In this document: positions 54,223 through 64,000 of the stretch, piece by piece | Layout: the number at the start of each line of letters is the position of its first letter | Position numbering within the stretch: the first letter of the stretch is position 1 | Origin: Mauremys mutica | Lineage: Eukaryota; Chordata; Testudines; Geoemydidae | Length of the DNA stretch: 64,000 nt | Assembly: GCF_020497125.1 (NCBI RefSeq) | Contig: NC_059082.1 | Span: forward strand, 53,342,524 to 53,406,523 | Direction: 5' to 3' | Made by a program: the position numbers and the translations under genes | The notes under the pieces: model-generated | The model's database searches: none | What the model saw: only the letters and a program-made list of their open reading frames with translations | Told to the model about the DNA's origin: nothing

Positions 54223-54512
54223 GTATGTACATATAACTTCTATCTGTCTAGATGCATGTATTTCCTCCAGGTATCTGAGAAACTGATTTTAGTAACTGAT
54301 AGAAATTCAGGTGCCTTGAAAGTATTTTTGTTTTTTCAGTTTTTATTAGGTGTAAATTAGATATTCCTGGTTCATGTAAAACTAAGATACAAGACTTTTT
54401 GTAGTGATTAGTGTAATTTAACTGACTGTGCTAAAGATCCTAAACAGATCACATTTCTGAGCGGAAGAGGAAACTTTGGTTGTGCTTAAGTAATCTATTT
54501 ATCATGTGAAAA

Positions 54513-55172
54513 CAGGGCCGCCCAGAGGGGGGGGCAAAGGGGGCAATTTGCCCCGGGCTCCGCAGGGGCCCCCAAGAGAAGAGCGGAGGCTCCCGCCTCC
54601 GCCCCTCTCCTGGAGCCTCAGCGCATCAAGCGCCGAGTCTCCGGCCGAGCCCCTGAGCCCCGCCCCGATCCGAGCCGCGTGGTGAGGGGGTGGGGCTGGG
54701 AGCTCCAACGGGGCCTGAGCCCCGCCCCGCTCAGAGCGGCGTGGGGAGGGGGTGGGGCAGCTGCCTCCGCTCGGCGTGGAGCTCCCAGCCCCGCCCCCTC
54801 ACCACGCGGCTCTGAGCGGGACGGAGCTCAGGCCCCGCTGGAGACGCGCTTGGGTAAGAGGCGGGGGGGGGGGGGGGAAGCGGGACCCGCCGCTGCCGCA
54901 GCAGTGCAGCCCGGTCTTCGGCGGCGGGGGGCCCCTTCTGCTCCGGGACCCGCCGCCGAAGTGCCCCGAAGGCCCGCGGCGGGAGCCCCCTGCCGCCGAA
55001 TTACCGCCGAAGACTGGGCTGCGCTTCGGCGGCGGGTCCCGCTTCGGCGGTAATTCGGCGGTGGGGGGCTCCCGCTGCGGGTCTTCGGGGCACTTTGGCG
55101 GCGGGTCCCGGAACGGAAGGGCCCCCCCGCCGCCGAAGACCCCGGGCCCCCGGAATCCTCTGGGCGGCCCTG
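54513..55172. mobile_element. hAT MITE, 660 bp, CAGGGCCGCCCAGAGG ends, GC-rich
   Basis: Ends CAGGGCCGCCCAGAGG and CCTCTGGGCGGCCCTG are perfect inverted repeats; TGTGAAAA flanks at 54505-54512 and 55173-55180. The inner half (54580-54890) is the GC-rich core also present, inverted, in the 29250 element. The other half (54890-55150) has repeated, partly inverted GGCGGCGGG / CCGCCGAAG blocks. The many long frames here are GC artefacts. Confidence 0.95.
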
Positions 55173-55180
55173 TGTGAAAA

Positions 55181-57005
55181 TTTTAAAGGTTTCATGCTTA
55201 CAGTAGGATATGTTAATTTAAAGAAAATTGGGTTTTGAAGTTACATTTTAAAATTAGCCTAAGACTATAAATTCTATGTATCAAGTCTTTTCAGCAATTA
55301 ATATGTTTCACTGTTTAAAAAAGTTTCTGATTCAACTCTGATTCTCTTATAGCTCATTCCATTGTGTGTAGTAAGAAAAATAAGAGGAAAAAATATGCTT
55401 TGTGAATTCTGCACTTATCAGTTTCAGGCATTAGGGTGTCCTGAAAATGAGACAATAAAAACAGTGTTTTTCATTGTACCATCATAAATGAAAATGTCTG
55501 TTTAGAATCTCTAAACTAGGACAAAATCTTGCTAATAAGTTATTGGAAGAGAAGAATTTAGTGGTCCAAAAAAGAGAAAAGGTGACTTTCTGGCCATTTC
55601 TGTATGCTTCACTCTAGCAAACAGAAAAAGTGTATATTTAAATCTTAGCAGGTTTAGTACTGATAAAGGCGCTGGACTGACAGGCTTGAAGATATGTACC
55701 TGTTTACAGAAAAATTACAGAATAGTCAGAGGCAATACAAACTTCTCCATACTGCCATGTCAGTGTGATTCCACTGAAGACTTTGGCTTCTTTGCTTAAA
55801 GACAGGTACCAGTTAGCAGAATTATAGTGACTGTTTTTGTGATGCAGACACCTGTCTGTCAGAGGGCTATGAGACCATCAGAGACGGTACAAATGTATGA
55901 GTGGCAAGTCACTCATTTATAGGTTCCTTTTTCCTCTCTCCCCCTACAGCTGAAGAGCAGAATCAGAGTTTTTGTATTTATTGCGTTTATTGATCTGGTC
56001 TATAACAAATCTCCTATTGGTGGGTGGGGAAAAGTCATATTTCACAAGTTAAGCAAAACTGCTATTGTCAGTCTCCTTTCATACAGGAATCTCAGGGACC
56101 CCACTTTTGTATTTTGTTGCTGTAGTTACGACTTTGAGATATTGGAAAAGTGTAAAAGTCATGTGCTAGTTTTGGAGACTGACATCCTATTCAGCCACTG
56201 AACACTGAAAAAGACAGGTTCAATTTCCATTCCCACTCAGTTCTTTACACTTCTGCTGAAACAGCAAACAAGAATGCATTGAGTAGTTTGGTGATGTGGC
56301 TACATATCCCCTTGGGTTCTGTTCTGAAGACTGGTCATTTCATACTGGCCCCTAGGCTAAACATGCCGGAGGAAGAGCATGTTTTCTGGGTGAAGTCTAG
56401 TGTACCAGCAACTTCACTCCTTCAACAGCTGGGAGTGTAGAGCTTCCCAGTAAGGAATTTCCCTGGACCCTGTCTGAGGGTTGGGGATTATTTTAGTATC
56501 ACTCTTGGCTGCAGTGTGTTAAATTTGTTGTTTCGTTGCTGACGGAAGTTGGGGCACAAATTCTTCTCTTCCCCGTTGGGGGATGATTTTCTTTATTTTA
56601 AGGAAGAGAAGCTTAAAGGTCTAAACAGATTGGCAGCATGATGTAAAGCTGAGCACACTGATCAGTCTATGGACCTAAACATTTAGATGTGCTTTGTATA
56701 AAGATTAACTGCTATAATTATAGGAAAAGAATGGTTATTGGGAGGTAACTAGAGAAAGGGGTAGGTGATTATTTTCTCTTACTAGATTTGTTTTTCTCTG
56801 AAATGTGTGGAAACGGAATGAAAATATCTAATTATTTGGCTTATTTCCATTTTTTAAAAAGTAACCCATTGGAGCAGGTTTCTTTAGTTTCTACACGTGT
56901 GTGTTATGTAGGTTATAACGTGCTTGTATGCACTTAGGGTGAAATGGACCTTGGGGCAGAGGTCCTTACCTGGGCCCTCTGCCCTGGAGTTAATTTTACT
57001 AGTTT
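55181..57005. other. Intron 2: no feature recognised
   Basis: Unique-looking AT-rich sequence; no supported gene or repeat. Confidence 0.45.
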
Positions 57006-57169
57006 TGACTAAGGATTACTTATCTTCCTGCTGTATTTTCCACTGCATGCATCCGATGTTTATGCTCAAATAAATTTGTTAGTCTCTAAAGGGCCACAAG
57101 TACGCCTCGTTCTTTTTGCTGATACAGACTAACACGGCTACCACTCTGAAACCTGTCACCATGCAAGGC

Positions 57170-59745
57170 ACTGCACTTAGCTGTATGAAGTGGAAATCCA
57201 TCAACTTAATGAAAAAACTTGTACAGATACAGACAGACATCATCTTCCTTTCCAAATGAAAACAGATGAACATCATACCAAAAGGACTGAAGGTAAAAAA
57301 TCCATTACAATCTACATACTTTACAGACTATGCTGACAGATTATGCCCCACACTCTCAAAGAAACCGCAGAACCACCTGATCAACATCCTATACAGCAAA
57401 TGGAAAGATCAAGAATGAGCTCACAAAACTGGATACTCTCATAAAAAACAACCTTCCACACAAACTTCCTCGTGGCTGGACTTTACAAAAACTAGACAAG
57501 CCATTTACAACACGCACTTTGCTTCTCTAGAAAGGAAAAAGGACACTAAACTATCTAAACTACTACATGCCACAGGGGGCCACGACAGTGGTTCCCTTAA
57601 CCCACCCAACAATATTGTTAATCTATCCAGTTATACTCTGAGCCCAGCAGAAGAATCTGTCCTATCTCGGGGCCTCTCCTTCTGCCCCTCCACCCCCACG
57701 AACATGATACAGTTCTGTGGTGACCTAGAATCCTACTTTCAATGTCTCCGACTCAAGGAATATTTCCAACACACCTCTGAACAGCATACTAACCCACAGA
57801 AACCTTCCTACCAACACTACAAAAAGAAGGATTTTGGGTGGACTCCTCCCGAAGGTCGAAACAACAGACTTGGACTTCTACATTGAGTGCTTCCGCCGAC
57901 GTGCATGGGCTGAAATTGTGGGAAAGCAGCATCACTTGCCCCGTAACCTCAGCCGTGCAGAACACAACGCCATCCACAGCCTCAGGAACAACTCTGACAT
58001 TATAATCAAAGAGGCTGACAAAGGAGGTGCTGTCGTCATCATGAACAGGTCAGAATATCAACGAAAGGCTGCTAGGCAGCTCTCCAGCACCATATTCTAC
58101 AGATCTTTACCCTCTGATCCCACTGAGGGTTACCAAAAGAAACTACACTATCTGTTCAAGAAACTCCCTGAAAAAGCACAAGAACAAATATGCACAGACA
58201 CACCCCTAGAACCCCGATCAGGGGTATTCTGTCTGCTACCCAAGATCCATAAACCTGGAAATCCTGGACGCCCCATCATCTCAAGCATTGACACCCTGAC
58301 AGCAGGATTGTCTGGCTATGTAGACTTTCTCCTTAGGCCCTACATTACCAACACTCCTAGCAATCTTCTAGACACCATTGACTTCCTGAGGAAACTACAG
58401 TCCATTGGTGATCTTCCAGAAAACACCATCCTAGCCACTATGGATGTAGAAGCCCTCTACACCAACATTTCCACACAAAGATGGACTACAAGCCATCAGG
58501 AACAGTATCCCTTATAATGTCACGGCAAACCTGGTGGCTGAACTTTGTGACTTTGTCCTCACCCATAACTATTTCACATTTGGGGACAACATATACCTTC
58601 AAGTCAGCGGCACTGCTATGGGTACCCGCATGGCCCCACAGTATGCCAACTTTTTTATGGCTGACTTAAGGGACGAGAGCTGAGGAAGCGTTGTTCTAAC
58701 GCCCCTGCTCTACTTGCACTGCATTGATGATATCATCATCTGGACCCATGGAAAAGAAGCCCTTAAGGAATTCCACCATGATTTCAACAATTTCCATCCC
58801 ACCATCAGCCTCAGCCTGGACCAGTCCACACAAGAGATCCACTTCCTGGACACTACAGTGCTAATAAGCGATGGTCCCATAAACACCACCCTGTACCGGA
58901 AACCTACTGACCGTTATACTTACCTACATGCCTCCAGCTTTCATCCAGACCACACCACACCACCCGTTGTCTACAGCCAAGCTCTACGATACAATCACAT
59001 TTGCTTCAACCCCTCAGACAGAGACAAACACCTACAAGATCTCTATCAAGCGTTCTTACAACTACAATACCCACCTGCTGAAGTGAAGAAACAGATCGAC
59101 AGAGCCAGACGAGTACCTAGAAGTCACCTACTATAGGACAGACCCAACAAAGTAACAGAAGGCCACTAGCCATCCCCTTCAGCCCCCAAATAAAACCTCT
59201 CCAGCGCATCATCAAGGATCTACAACCTATCCTGAAGGACGATCCATCACTCTCATAGATCTTGGGAGACAGGCCAGTCCTTGCTTACAGACAGCCCCAG
59301 CCTGAAGCAAATCCTCACTAGCAACCACAGAACAAAAACACTAACCCAGGAACCTATCCTTGCAACAAAGCCCATTGCCAACTCTGTCCACATATCTATT
59401 CAAGGGACACCATCATAGGACCTAATCACATCAGCCACGCCATCAGGGACTCATTCACCTGCACATCTACCAATGTGATATATGCCATCATGTGGCAGCA
59501 ATGCCCCTCTGCCACGTACCTTGGCCAAAGTGGACAGTCTCTATGCAGAAGAATAAATGGACACAAATCAGACATCAAGAATTATAACATTCAAAAACCA
59601 GTAGGAGAACACTTCAGCCTCCCTGGTCACTCAATTACAGACCTCAAAGTCGCAATACTCCAACAAAAAAAACTTCAAAAACAGACTCCAACAAGAAACT
59701 GCAGAATTGGAATTAATTTGCAAACTGGACACCATTAAATTAGGT
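57170..59745 (+). pseudogene. Penelope polyprotein, copy 2 (broken; RT micro-inversion)
   Basis: N-terminal coding reads SPAEESVLSRGLSFCPSTPT and FCGDLESYFQCLRLKEYFQ. 57834-58517 gives IVGKQHHLPRNLSRAEHNAI, IIIKEADKGGAVVIMNRSEY, LLPKIHKPGNPGRPIISSID and MDVEALYTNI, then a one-base change shifts the frame. The palm segment (58714 on) has HCIDDIIIWTHG with the DD intact. Just before it 27 bp (58670-58696) are inverted relative to copy 1. 59475-59738 encodes VIYAIMWQQC...YLGQSGQSLCRRINGHKSDI, the GIY-YIG domain (one Cys replaced by Trp). Confidence 0.88.
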
Positions 59746-59939
59746 TTTGCTTTGTGTAATGACCCATCCACTCCCAGTCTTTATTCAAGCCTATTTCCCC
59801 CTACTGTTATCACACCTTCTTGTCAACTGTTTGAAATGGGCCATCCTGATTATCACTACAAAAGTTTTTTTTCTCCTGATAATAGCCCACCTTAATTGAT
59901 TACTCTAGTTATAGCTAGTAGGGCAACACCCATTTTTTC

Positions 59940-60056
59940 ATGTCCTCTGTGTGTATATATATCTTCTGATGAAGTGGGTTTTAGCCCACAAAAGCTTATG
60001 CTCAAATAAATTGTTAGTTTCTAAGGTGCCACAAGTACTCCTGTTCTTTTTATCAA
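59940..60056 (+). repeat. Penelope 3' terminal repeat with hammerhead-like core
   Basis: CTGATGA (59966-59972) is exact, followed by GTGGG-TTTTAG-CCCAC, AAAAGC-TTATGC-TC and AAATAAATTGTTAG. The only core change is AAAA for GAAA. Stem III could form as AGC/GCU with a UUAU loop, placing C as the cleavage base. Confidence 0.6.
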
Positions 60057-60059
60057 GCT

Positions 60060-60379
60060 GAATGGAGGTCATGTGACTTCTGCTTTTTTATTCTGTGATG
60101 CCATTTTTTCCTTTTTTTCAAAAGAACTTACCAGTGACATACATTTCAAACAATCAGGAAGACAAGTTCTCTGCTGCAGAGACCTTACAGTCTGTGGCCC
60201 TGATCTCGCAATGCGTTGAATTCTAAACTGAGTATGTAGAATAGTGTGGTTTGCTTAGTGCAGCAAAAAGAAGGCTGAGAGATTATATGACTTCTCTGAA
60301 TAAATACATTAGGGGGTAAATACTAGGGAGGGTGAAGAGCTGTTTAAGCTAAAGGATAATGTTGGTACAAGAACAAATT
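60060..60379. other. Intron 2: no feature recognised
   Basis: Nothing supported. Confidence 0.4.
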
Positions 60380-61170
60380 AGTATAAATTAGCCATGAACA
60401 AATTCAGGCTGGAAATAGAAGGAGGCCATCAGAGGGGTCAGGTTCTGGAATAGCCTGCCAATAGGACTTGTGGTGGCAAACAGCTTATTTAGTTTTAAGA
60501 AGAGCTGGACAAATTTAGTGTGGTTGTATGACAGGTTGCTTGTGATGGTTGGGGGCAGGGCTCAACAGCGTTGGACTCACTTCTGGCTTATGTCTTATGT
60601 TCCTAAAAGCTCATGCTTCAGGGTTTCAGCCAGATTTCTGCAGGGGTCAGAAAGATTAGCTCTCCCTCCAGGGGAAAAAATAGTATTCTAGTGTTTTGTT
60701 TTTTTTTAACCCCTTCTTCTGAAAGCATAGGGAAGGCCACAGATGGAGGGGAAGGCCAGGGCTCTGAGGTGGCACTGAGCATTCTCTCTGATGCTTGCCT
60801 GGCTGATTCTTATATGCTCAGGATCTGACTGATTGCAATATGTGAGGCCAGGAAGGAATTTTAGATTAGCAGTGACCTTGGGGAGGGGTTTGCATGTAGT
60901 TGTGGGTCACTTGCCAGGGTTATCTGGGTATATCTTAATTTCTCTGCTGTTGTGGGGGCCTTTGGCATTGGTGCACCTTGGTTCCTTGGGGGCCTTGGTC
61001 CCTACTGTGGCACATAATAGTGTAGCCTCTTATGGGCTGTTAGGCTTTGGTCTAATTTTGGTAGTTGGATTTAGGGTGTAGGTGCTGGGTGGTATTGGTG
61101 GCCTGTGCTACATGGGAGGTCAGACTACATGATGTGGTGGTCCCTCTGGCCTTACACTCTTTCTTTCTGT
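60380..61170 (+). mobile_element. Old LINE (CR1-type) 3' fragment
   Basis: AAATTCAGGCTGGAAATAGA, TCTGGAATAGCCTGCCAATA, a UTR-like AGGCCAGGAAGGAATTTTAG and the end CTACATGGGAGGTCAGACTA followed by CATGATGTGGTGGTCCC match the order of old CR1 RT C-terminus, UTR and tail. No frame survives. Confidence 0.75.
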
Positions 61171-61189
61171 GAGAAAGACCTGGACCTAA

Positions 61190-61640
61190 TTGTGGTTTAG
61201 TTTTAGAAAAGCAAAGCAAATGTTAGGTTGCATAAGGAAATGGAAAATAATACTGAAAATATAATACCATTATATAAATTAGTGGTGTGCCCTCACATAG
61301 AATAAATACTGTGCTCAGTTCTGATCACCCTGTCTCAAATAGGTTATGGCAGAGAGTGAATTCAGAGGTGCATGGTGAGAACAGTTAAAGGCACAGAAAC
61401 ATTTCCATGTGGAAAGTGTAAAGATTGGGTCTGTTAGCCATAGAGGACATGAATAAAAGAAGACAGGATAAAAGTGTATAATACAGTGTTACAGTGAAGG
61501 TAAATCAGGCACTAATACTTGTACCCTTGAAAGAAAAGAACTAGGAGAACTACAGCAAAATTGAAAAAAGGAATTTCATGCATTGCACAACTAGCCTGTG
61601 GAACTCATTTGTCACTTGATATGTGTGACATTTTCATTAG
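61190..61640 (+). mobile_element. Old LINE RT C-terminal fragment
   Basis: The degraded + strand reading resembles the CR1 RT end: GGTGTGCCCTCACATAGAAT (VCPHIEYCAQF-like), TCTGATCACCCTGTCTCAAA, and GCCTGTGGAACTCATTTGTC. It is frameless and the boundaries are approximate. Confidence 0.55.
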
Positions 61641-62159
61641 CCTTCCTCTTTATTATCCACATTTTAATCTTCAGTTGTTCATTTATTAAGACAATAAAAC
61701 ACACTAAGCTGTTTCTGCATCCTAAGTATACTAATTCAGACCTGATGGTTCTCCTTTGAGTGATTGTGAATCTATACATTCCACCATAGGCATATGTGTA
61801 CCCAGTACAATCGAGTTGGAGACTTTTGCCAACAGTACAGCTGGATTGCACATATGCTCCTGCCCTCCTCATGCGTAGAGCAGGGGACACAAAGGTGACG
61901 TGGCTGCTGCCTCCCTCTCAGTTCCTTCTTACCACCTGTGGTGGGAGTTGAAGCTTCCTGTCACTCATGAGCCTTGGTTAACCAGTTTAGAAAGAGAGAT
62001 TCTCATTTGGTATATAGTTCATTTAATTTAGTTATAGTATTAGTTAGTTGATAGTTGTGTTTGGACTTTTTTGGTATGCAGTAATCCCTTGGATTTAAAC
62101 AATGTGCCATGTGCAGGACTGTTATCCTTATCACTGGTAGACATAATAGTTACCTGATT

Positions 62160-63480
62160 TGTTTTGGTGAGGGATCTGCGAGGGACAAATGCCCTCTCTG
62201 TACTATGCTCCCCATGAGAATGAAAAAAACAGGAATATCTGCCTTAAGGTTCATCATCTTGAAAAAACGACATGTCCCTCCTCAGGGCCTGACCCTCACC
62301 ACGAGAAAGCAGAGAGCTCCTCTACGAGGAGTGCCCTGTTTGGTTGCCACAGCTTTGAAGCCTCCTTCGGACGAGGAATGTAGATCTTCCTCCTCTCCTG
62401 CAGCTTCCTCAGAGTGCTCACAACCTTCTGAGGCTGATGGGCCATGCTCCTTGTCTCTTAGAAAAGCACAAAAATAGTCCTCTGGTACAGAGTCAGTCTT
62501 GTCGTAAGCAACACACTCACCAGCAGTCTGAGGTGGCACTGTCAAATACAGATCCAGTGGGGCTGCCAAACCTTTCACAAAGACAAGGTTTCTCTTAGGC
62601 ATAAAGTTGGGGTCTGGCCTAAGGTTATATCTGAGTTCCACTTCAGTCAGACCATTCATCTTCTGGTATGTGTTCCAAAACCTTGCTCTAGTAAAGTCAT
62701 TGAGAAGCTCCCTACTTTGGATGTTGGAGGGCTCTATCTGTGTGATCCACAAAAGTTTTTTAGGTTATCTCCTATACTCTTTGTAGGCTCATTTTACCCC
62801 AAACTCTTTAGTTGTTCGGCAAATGAACAGTCAAGGAAGTTGTTCCCCAGGTCTGTGCTGAAATACAGGGAATTTAAGAGACTGGATTTATATAGTGAAA
62901 GGCCTATACTACTGTGAGCCTTCAAATGAGGGTGTCATACTATCAGACTTTATTGTCTAAGTATTCCTTTATTAATTGGTCACGAATTTCTGTATTCACA
63001 AACCAGTTGTCAGAGGATTATAAAGAGCAGTTCTTGATCATTGCCTCTGAAGGTCACGTCACTGCCTGGACATCTCTCAAAGGCTATCAACACATCTAAC
63101 GTGGCTTTATGTTCGGTGGTGACAGGCATCTCAAAGAGGTGGTGGTCTTCATTGCAGGCCACCAGCATCCAAAAGGAACTATGGATTTGCTATTTGAGGG
63201 CACTAAGTTGTTTTTTCAGAAGACCAATGATGCCATGCGCATGTTGAGAGTCCCATATAACTCTTCACGCTCTGGGAGTTTATACCCTAGTGATGAACAC
63301 GACAAGCACAGCATAGACATTGCTACTATTCGAGACTTCAGGATGTCTCTAGATGGAGATGCAAACCTCCTATATATCACCTATCAGCTCTGTCCACAGC
63401 AGGTCATTTTCCTAGATCTTGGCTTCATTAGGGTCATTTTGTCATCGCAGTTGTGGACAGCATACAGACTGTGAATCATC
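62160..63480 (+). pseudogene. DIRS-like gag (broken)
   Basis: The + strand pieces: a Ser-rich stretch (KPPSDEECRSSSSPAASSEC, 62109-62477 frame), then LLSKYSFINWSRISVFTNQL and SEDYKEQFLIIASEGHVTAW (62914-63099), then DLLFEGTKLFFQKTNDAMRM (63109-63474). The order EEYxxQF...EGHxxART then DLPFEGxxLFxxKTD is typical of vertebrate DIRS gags. Frames shift between the pieces. Confidence 0.65.
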
Positions 63481-63739
63481 TAAAAAAATTTGACATCTCC
63501 CTTCATCCCCCCAGTTTGGAAAACATCTATCTTTCTTTTACAGTGAAAGGACAGCAATGCTTTTTGACAGTTGGGATCTCAGCACTGTGCAGGAGGGAAA
63601 TGTTATCTAGTTCACTTCCATCCCCTTCCCAAACCCCGCTTCCCATCCCTTTTCTGGGACCCATTTCACAAGGCTGTATTAATGTTAAGAGACTTTTAGT
63701 CTCTTTGATCAGAGAGCAATAGCAGAAATTACTTACCAA

Positions 63740-64000
63740 CACAGAGGGAAAGGGTTTAATTCTCGTTATTTCCTGATTCCCCAAAAGGGCGGCTGTCTTT
63801 GGCTCCTCCTAGATATAAGAAAGTTGAACATATCAAGAAAATCAAGTTCAGAATGGTTATCCTTGCATCTATTATCCCATCCATAGTGATGAGGGATTGG
63901 TATGCTGCCTTCAATCCTGGTCACAGAAAGTATCTTCGATACGTAGTAGGGAATGTGCACTTTCAGTACATGGTTCTGCTCTTTGTTGAAAGAAGCAAAG
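63740..64000 (+). pseudogene. DIRS-like reverse transcriptase start (broken)
   Basis: The + strand reading gives RYFLIPQKGG, then KFRMVILASIIPSIVMRDWY, then AAFNPGHRKYLRYVVGNVHF and QYMVLLF. This matches the DIRS RT (FLIPKKxGGWRPILDL..., FRMxTLxxIIPxLxxGDWxAxLDLKDAYFHI..., HRKYLRFxxGxxHFQYxVLPFGL). The block with the first catalytic Asp is deleted between WYAAF and HRKYL. It continues beyond 64000. Confidence 0.75.

Larger units (their letters stand above)
57010..60056 (+). mobile_element. Penelope-like element copy 2 (3 kb, both termini present)
   Basis: A 5' terminal repeat (57020-57150: CTGCTGTATTTTCCACTGCA, GGGCCACAAGTACGCCTC, ACTAACACGGCTACCACTC), a coding region (57170-59745) and a 3' terminal repeat (59935-60056) are present. 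Both termini share the AAATAAAT(T)TGTTAG-TAAGGTGCCACAAGTA block. It is more complete at the 5' side than copy 1 but also has many lesions. Confidence 0.92.
54223..64000 (+). other. CREBBP: CREBBP intron 2, 5' part
   Basis: It begins at GTATGT. The exon-2 frame would read on for 45 codons to a stop at 54358-54360 if unspliced. It contains the hAT MITE, Penelope copy 2, LINE fragments and the DIRS-like element listed below. Exon 3 is not in the window. Confidence 0.85.
61740..64000 (+). mobile_element. DIRS-like retroelement, 5' part, runs off the window
   Basis: A non-coding leader (61740-62100) contains TGTGGTGGGAGTTGAAGCTT and TCCTGTCACTCATGAGCC. It is followed by a broken gag (62160-63480) and the start of an RT (63740-64000). 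DIRS elements use a tyrosine recombinase rather than a DDE integrase; that domain would lie outside the window. No inverted or split direct terminal repeats were identified. Confidence 0.7.

Noticed and set aside
54223..54360. Treating the read-through as part of CREBBP exon 2
   Set aside because: The sequence diverges from CBP exactly at GTATGT, and the 713-nt exon length fits the family exon.
54502..55195. Overlapping ORFs of 118-141 codons
   Set aside because: Inside the GC-rich hAT MITE; repetitive CCGCCGAAG text.
1..64000. CRISPR arrays, operons or bacterial genes
   Set aside because: No regularly spaced short repeats with unique spacers, no prokaryotic gene organisation; introns and vertebrate transposons throughout.
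1..64000. tRNA, rRNA or snRNA genes
   Set aside because: No cloverleaf with A/B boxes or rRNA/snRNA text recognised by eye; a tRNAscan-SE/Infernal run would settle it.

Overview
The window is vertebrate nuclear DNA, most likely from a turtle. It carries abundant CR1 LINEs with the 3' (ATTCTATG)n tail, Penelope-like elements with a GIY-YIG domain, many hAT, Harbinger and Tigger-type DNA transposons, a DIRS-like retroelement and a Gypsy element. There are no bacterial features. The species call is an inference from repeat content; no search was run.

The only host gene recognised is CREBBP (CREB-binding protein), on the + strand. A CpG-island promoter lies at about 19.6-20.5 kb. Coding exon 1 is 20478-20562 (85 nt) and coding exon 2 is 53510-54222 (713 nt). 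Together they encode residues 1-266: the N-terminal basic motif, the nuclear-receptor-binding LxxLL box, and the Gln/Ser/Gly-rich stretch before TAZ1. Intron 1 is about 33 kb. Intron 2 runs from 54223 past the window end, so the TAZ1, KIX, bromodomain and acetyltransferase exons are outside.

Layout. 1-10.7 kb: a decayed minus-strand Gypsy element with integrase upstream of reverse transcriptase (Gmr1-like order). It is interrupted by a solo LTR (938-1977), a 4.8-kb Harbinger element (about 2157-7003) and a hAT MITE (8412-8941). 10.7-12 kb: a rearranged Penelope fragment containing a hAT MITE. 12-19.5 kb: a Tigger-like MITE, a CR1 nested inside an older CR1 (630-codon open RT frame), a Penelope terminus with a hammerhead-like core, and a degenerate G-rich minisatellite split by a hAT MITE. 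19.6-20.6 kb: CREBBP promoter and exon 1. 20.6-53.5 kb: intron 1, with several hAT/Tigger/Harbinger-like MITEs, a 2.7-kb Penelope copy, CR1 fragments, and a CR1 split by a hAT transposon that itself contains a Penelope terminal palindrome. 53.5-54.2 kb: exon 2. 54.2-64 kb: intron 2, with a GC-rich hAT MITE, a 3-kb Penelope copy, old LINE fragments and a DIRS-like element running off the edge.

Most of the window is transposon-derived and no element looks intact. The most interesting items are the Gypsy domain order, hammerhead-like cores and perfect palindromes in Penelope termini, a 27-bp micro-inversion in a Penelope RT, a GC-rich core shared by two hAT MITEs with different ends, and the nested insertions that give relative ages. 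I found no clear new host system.
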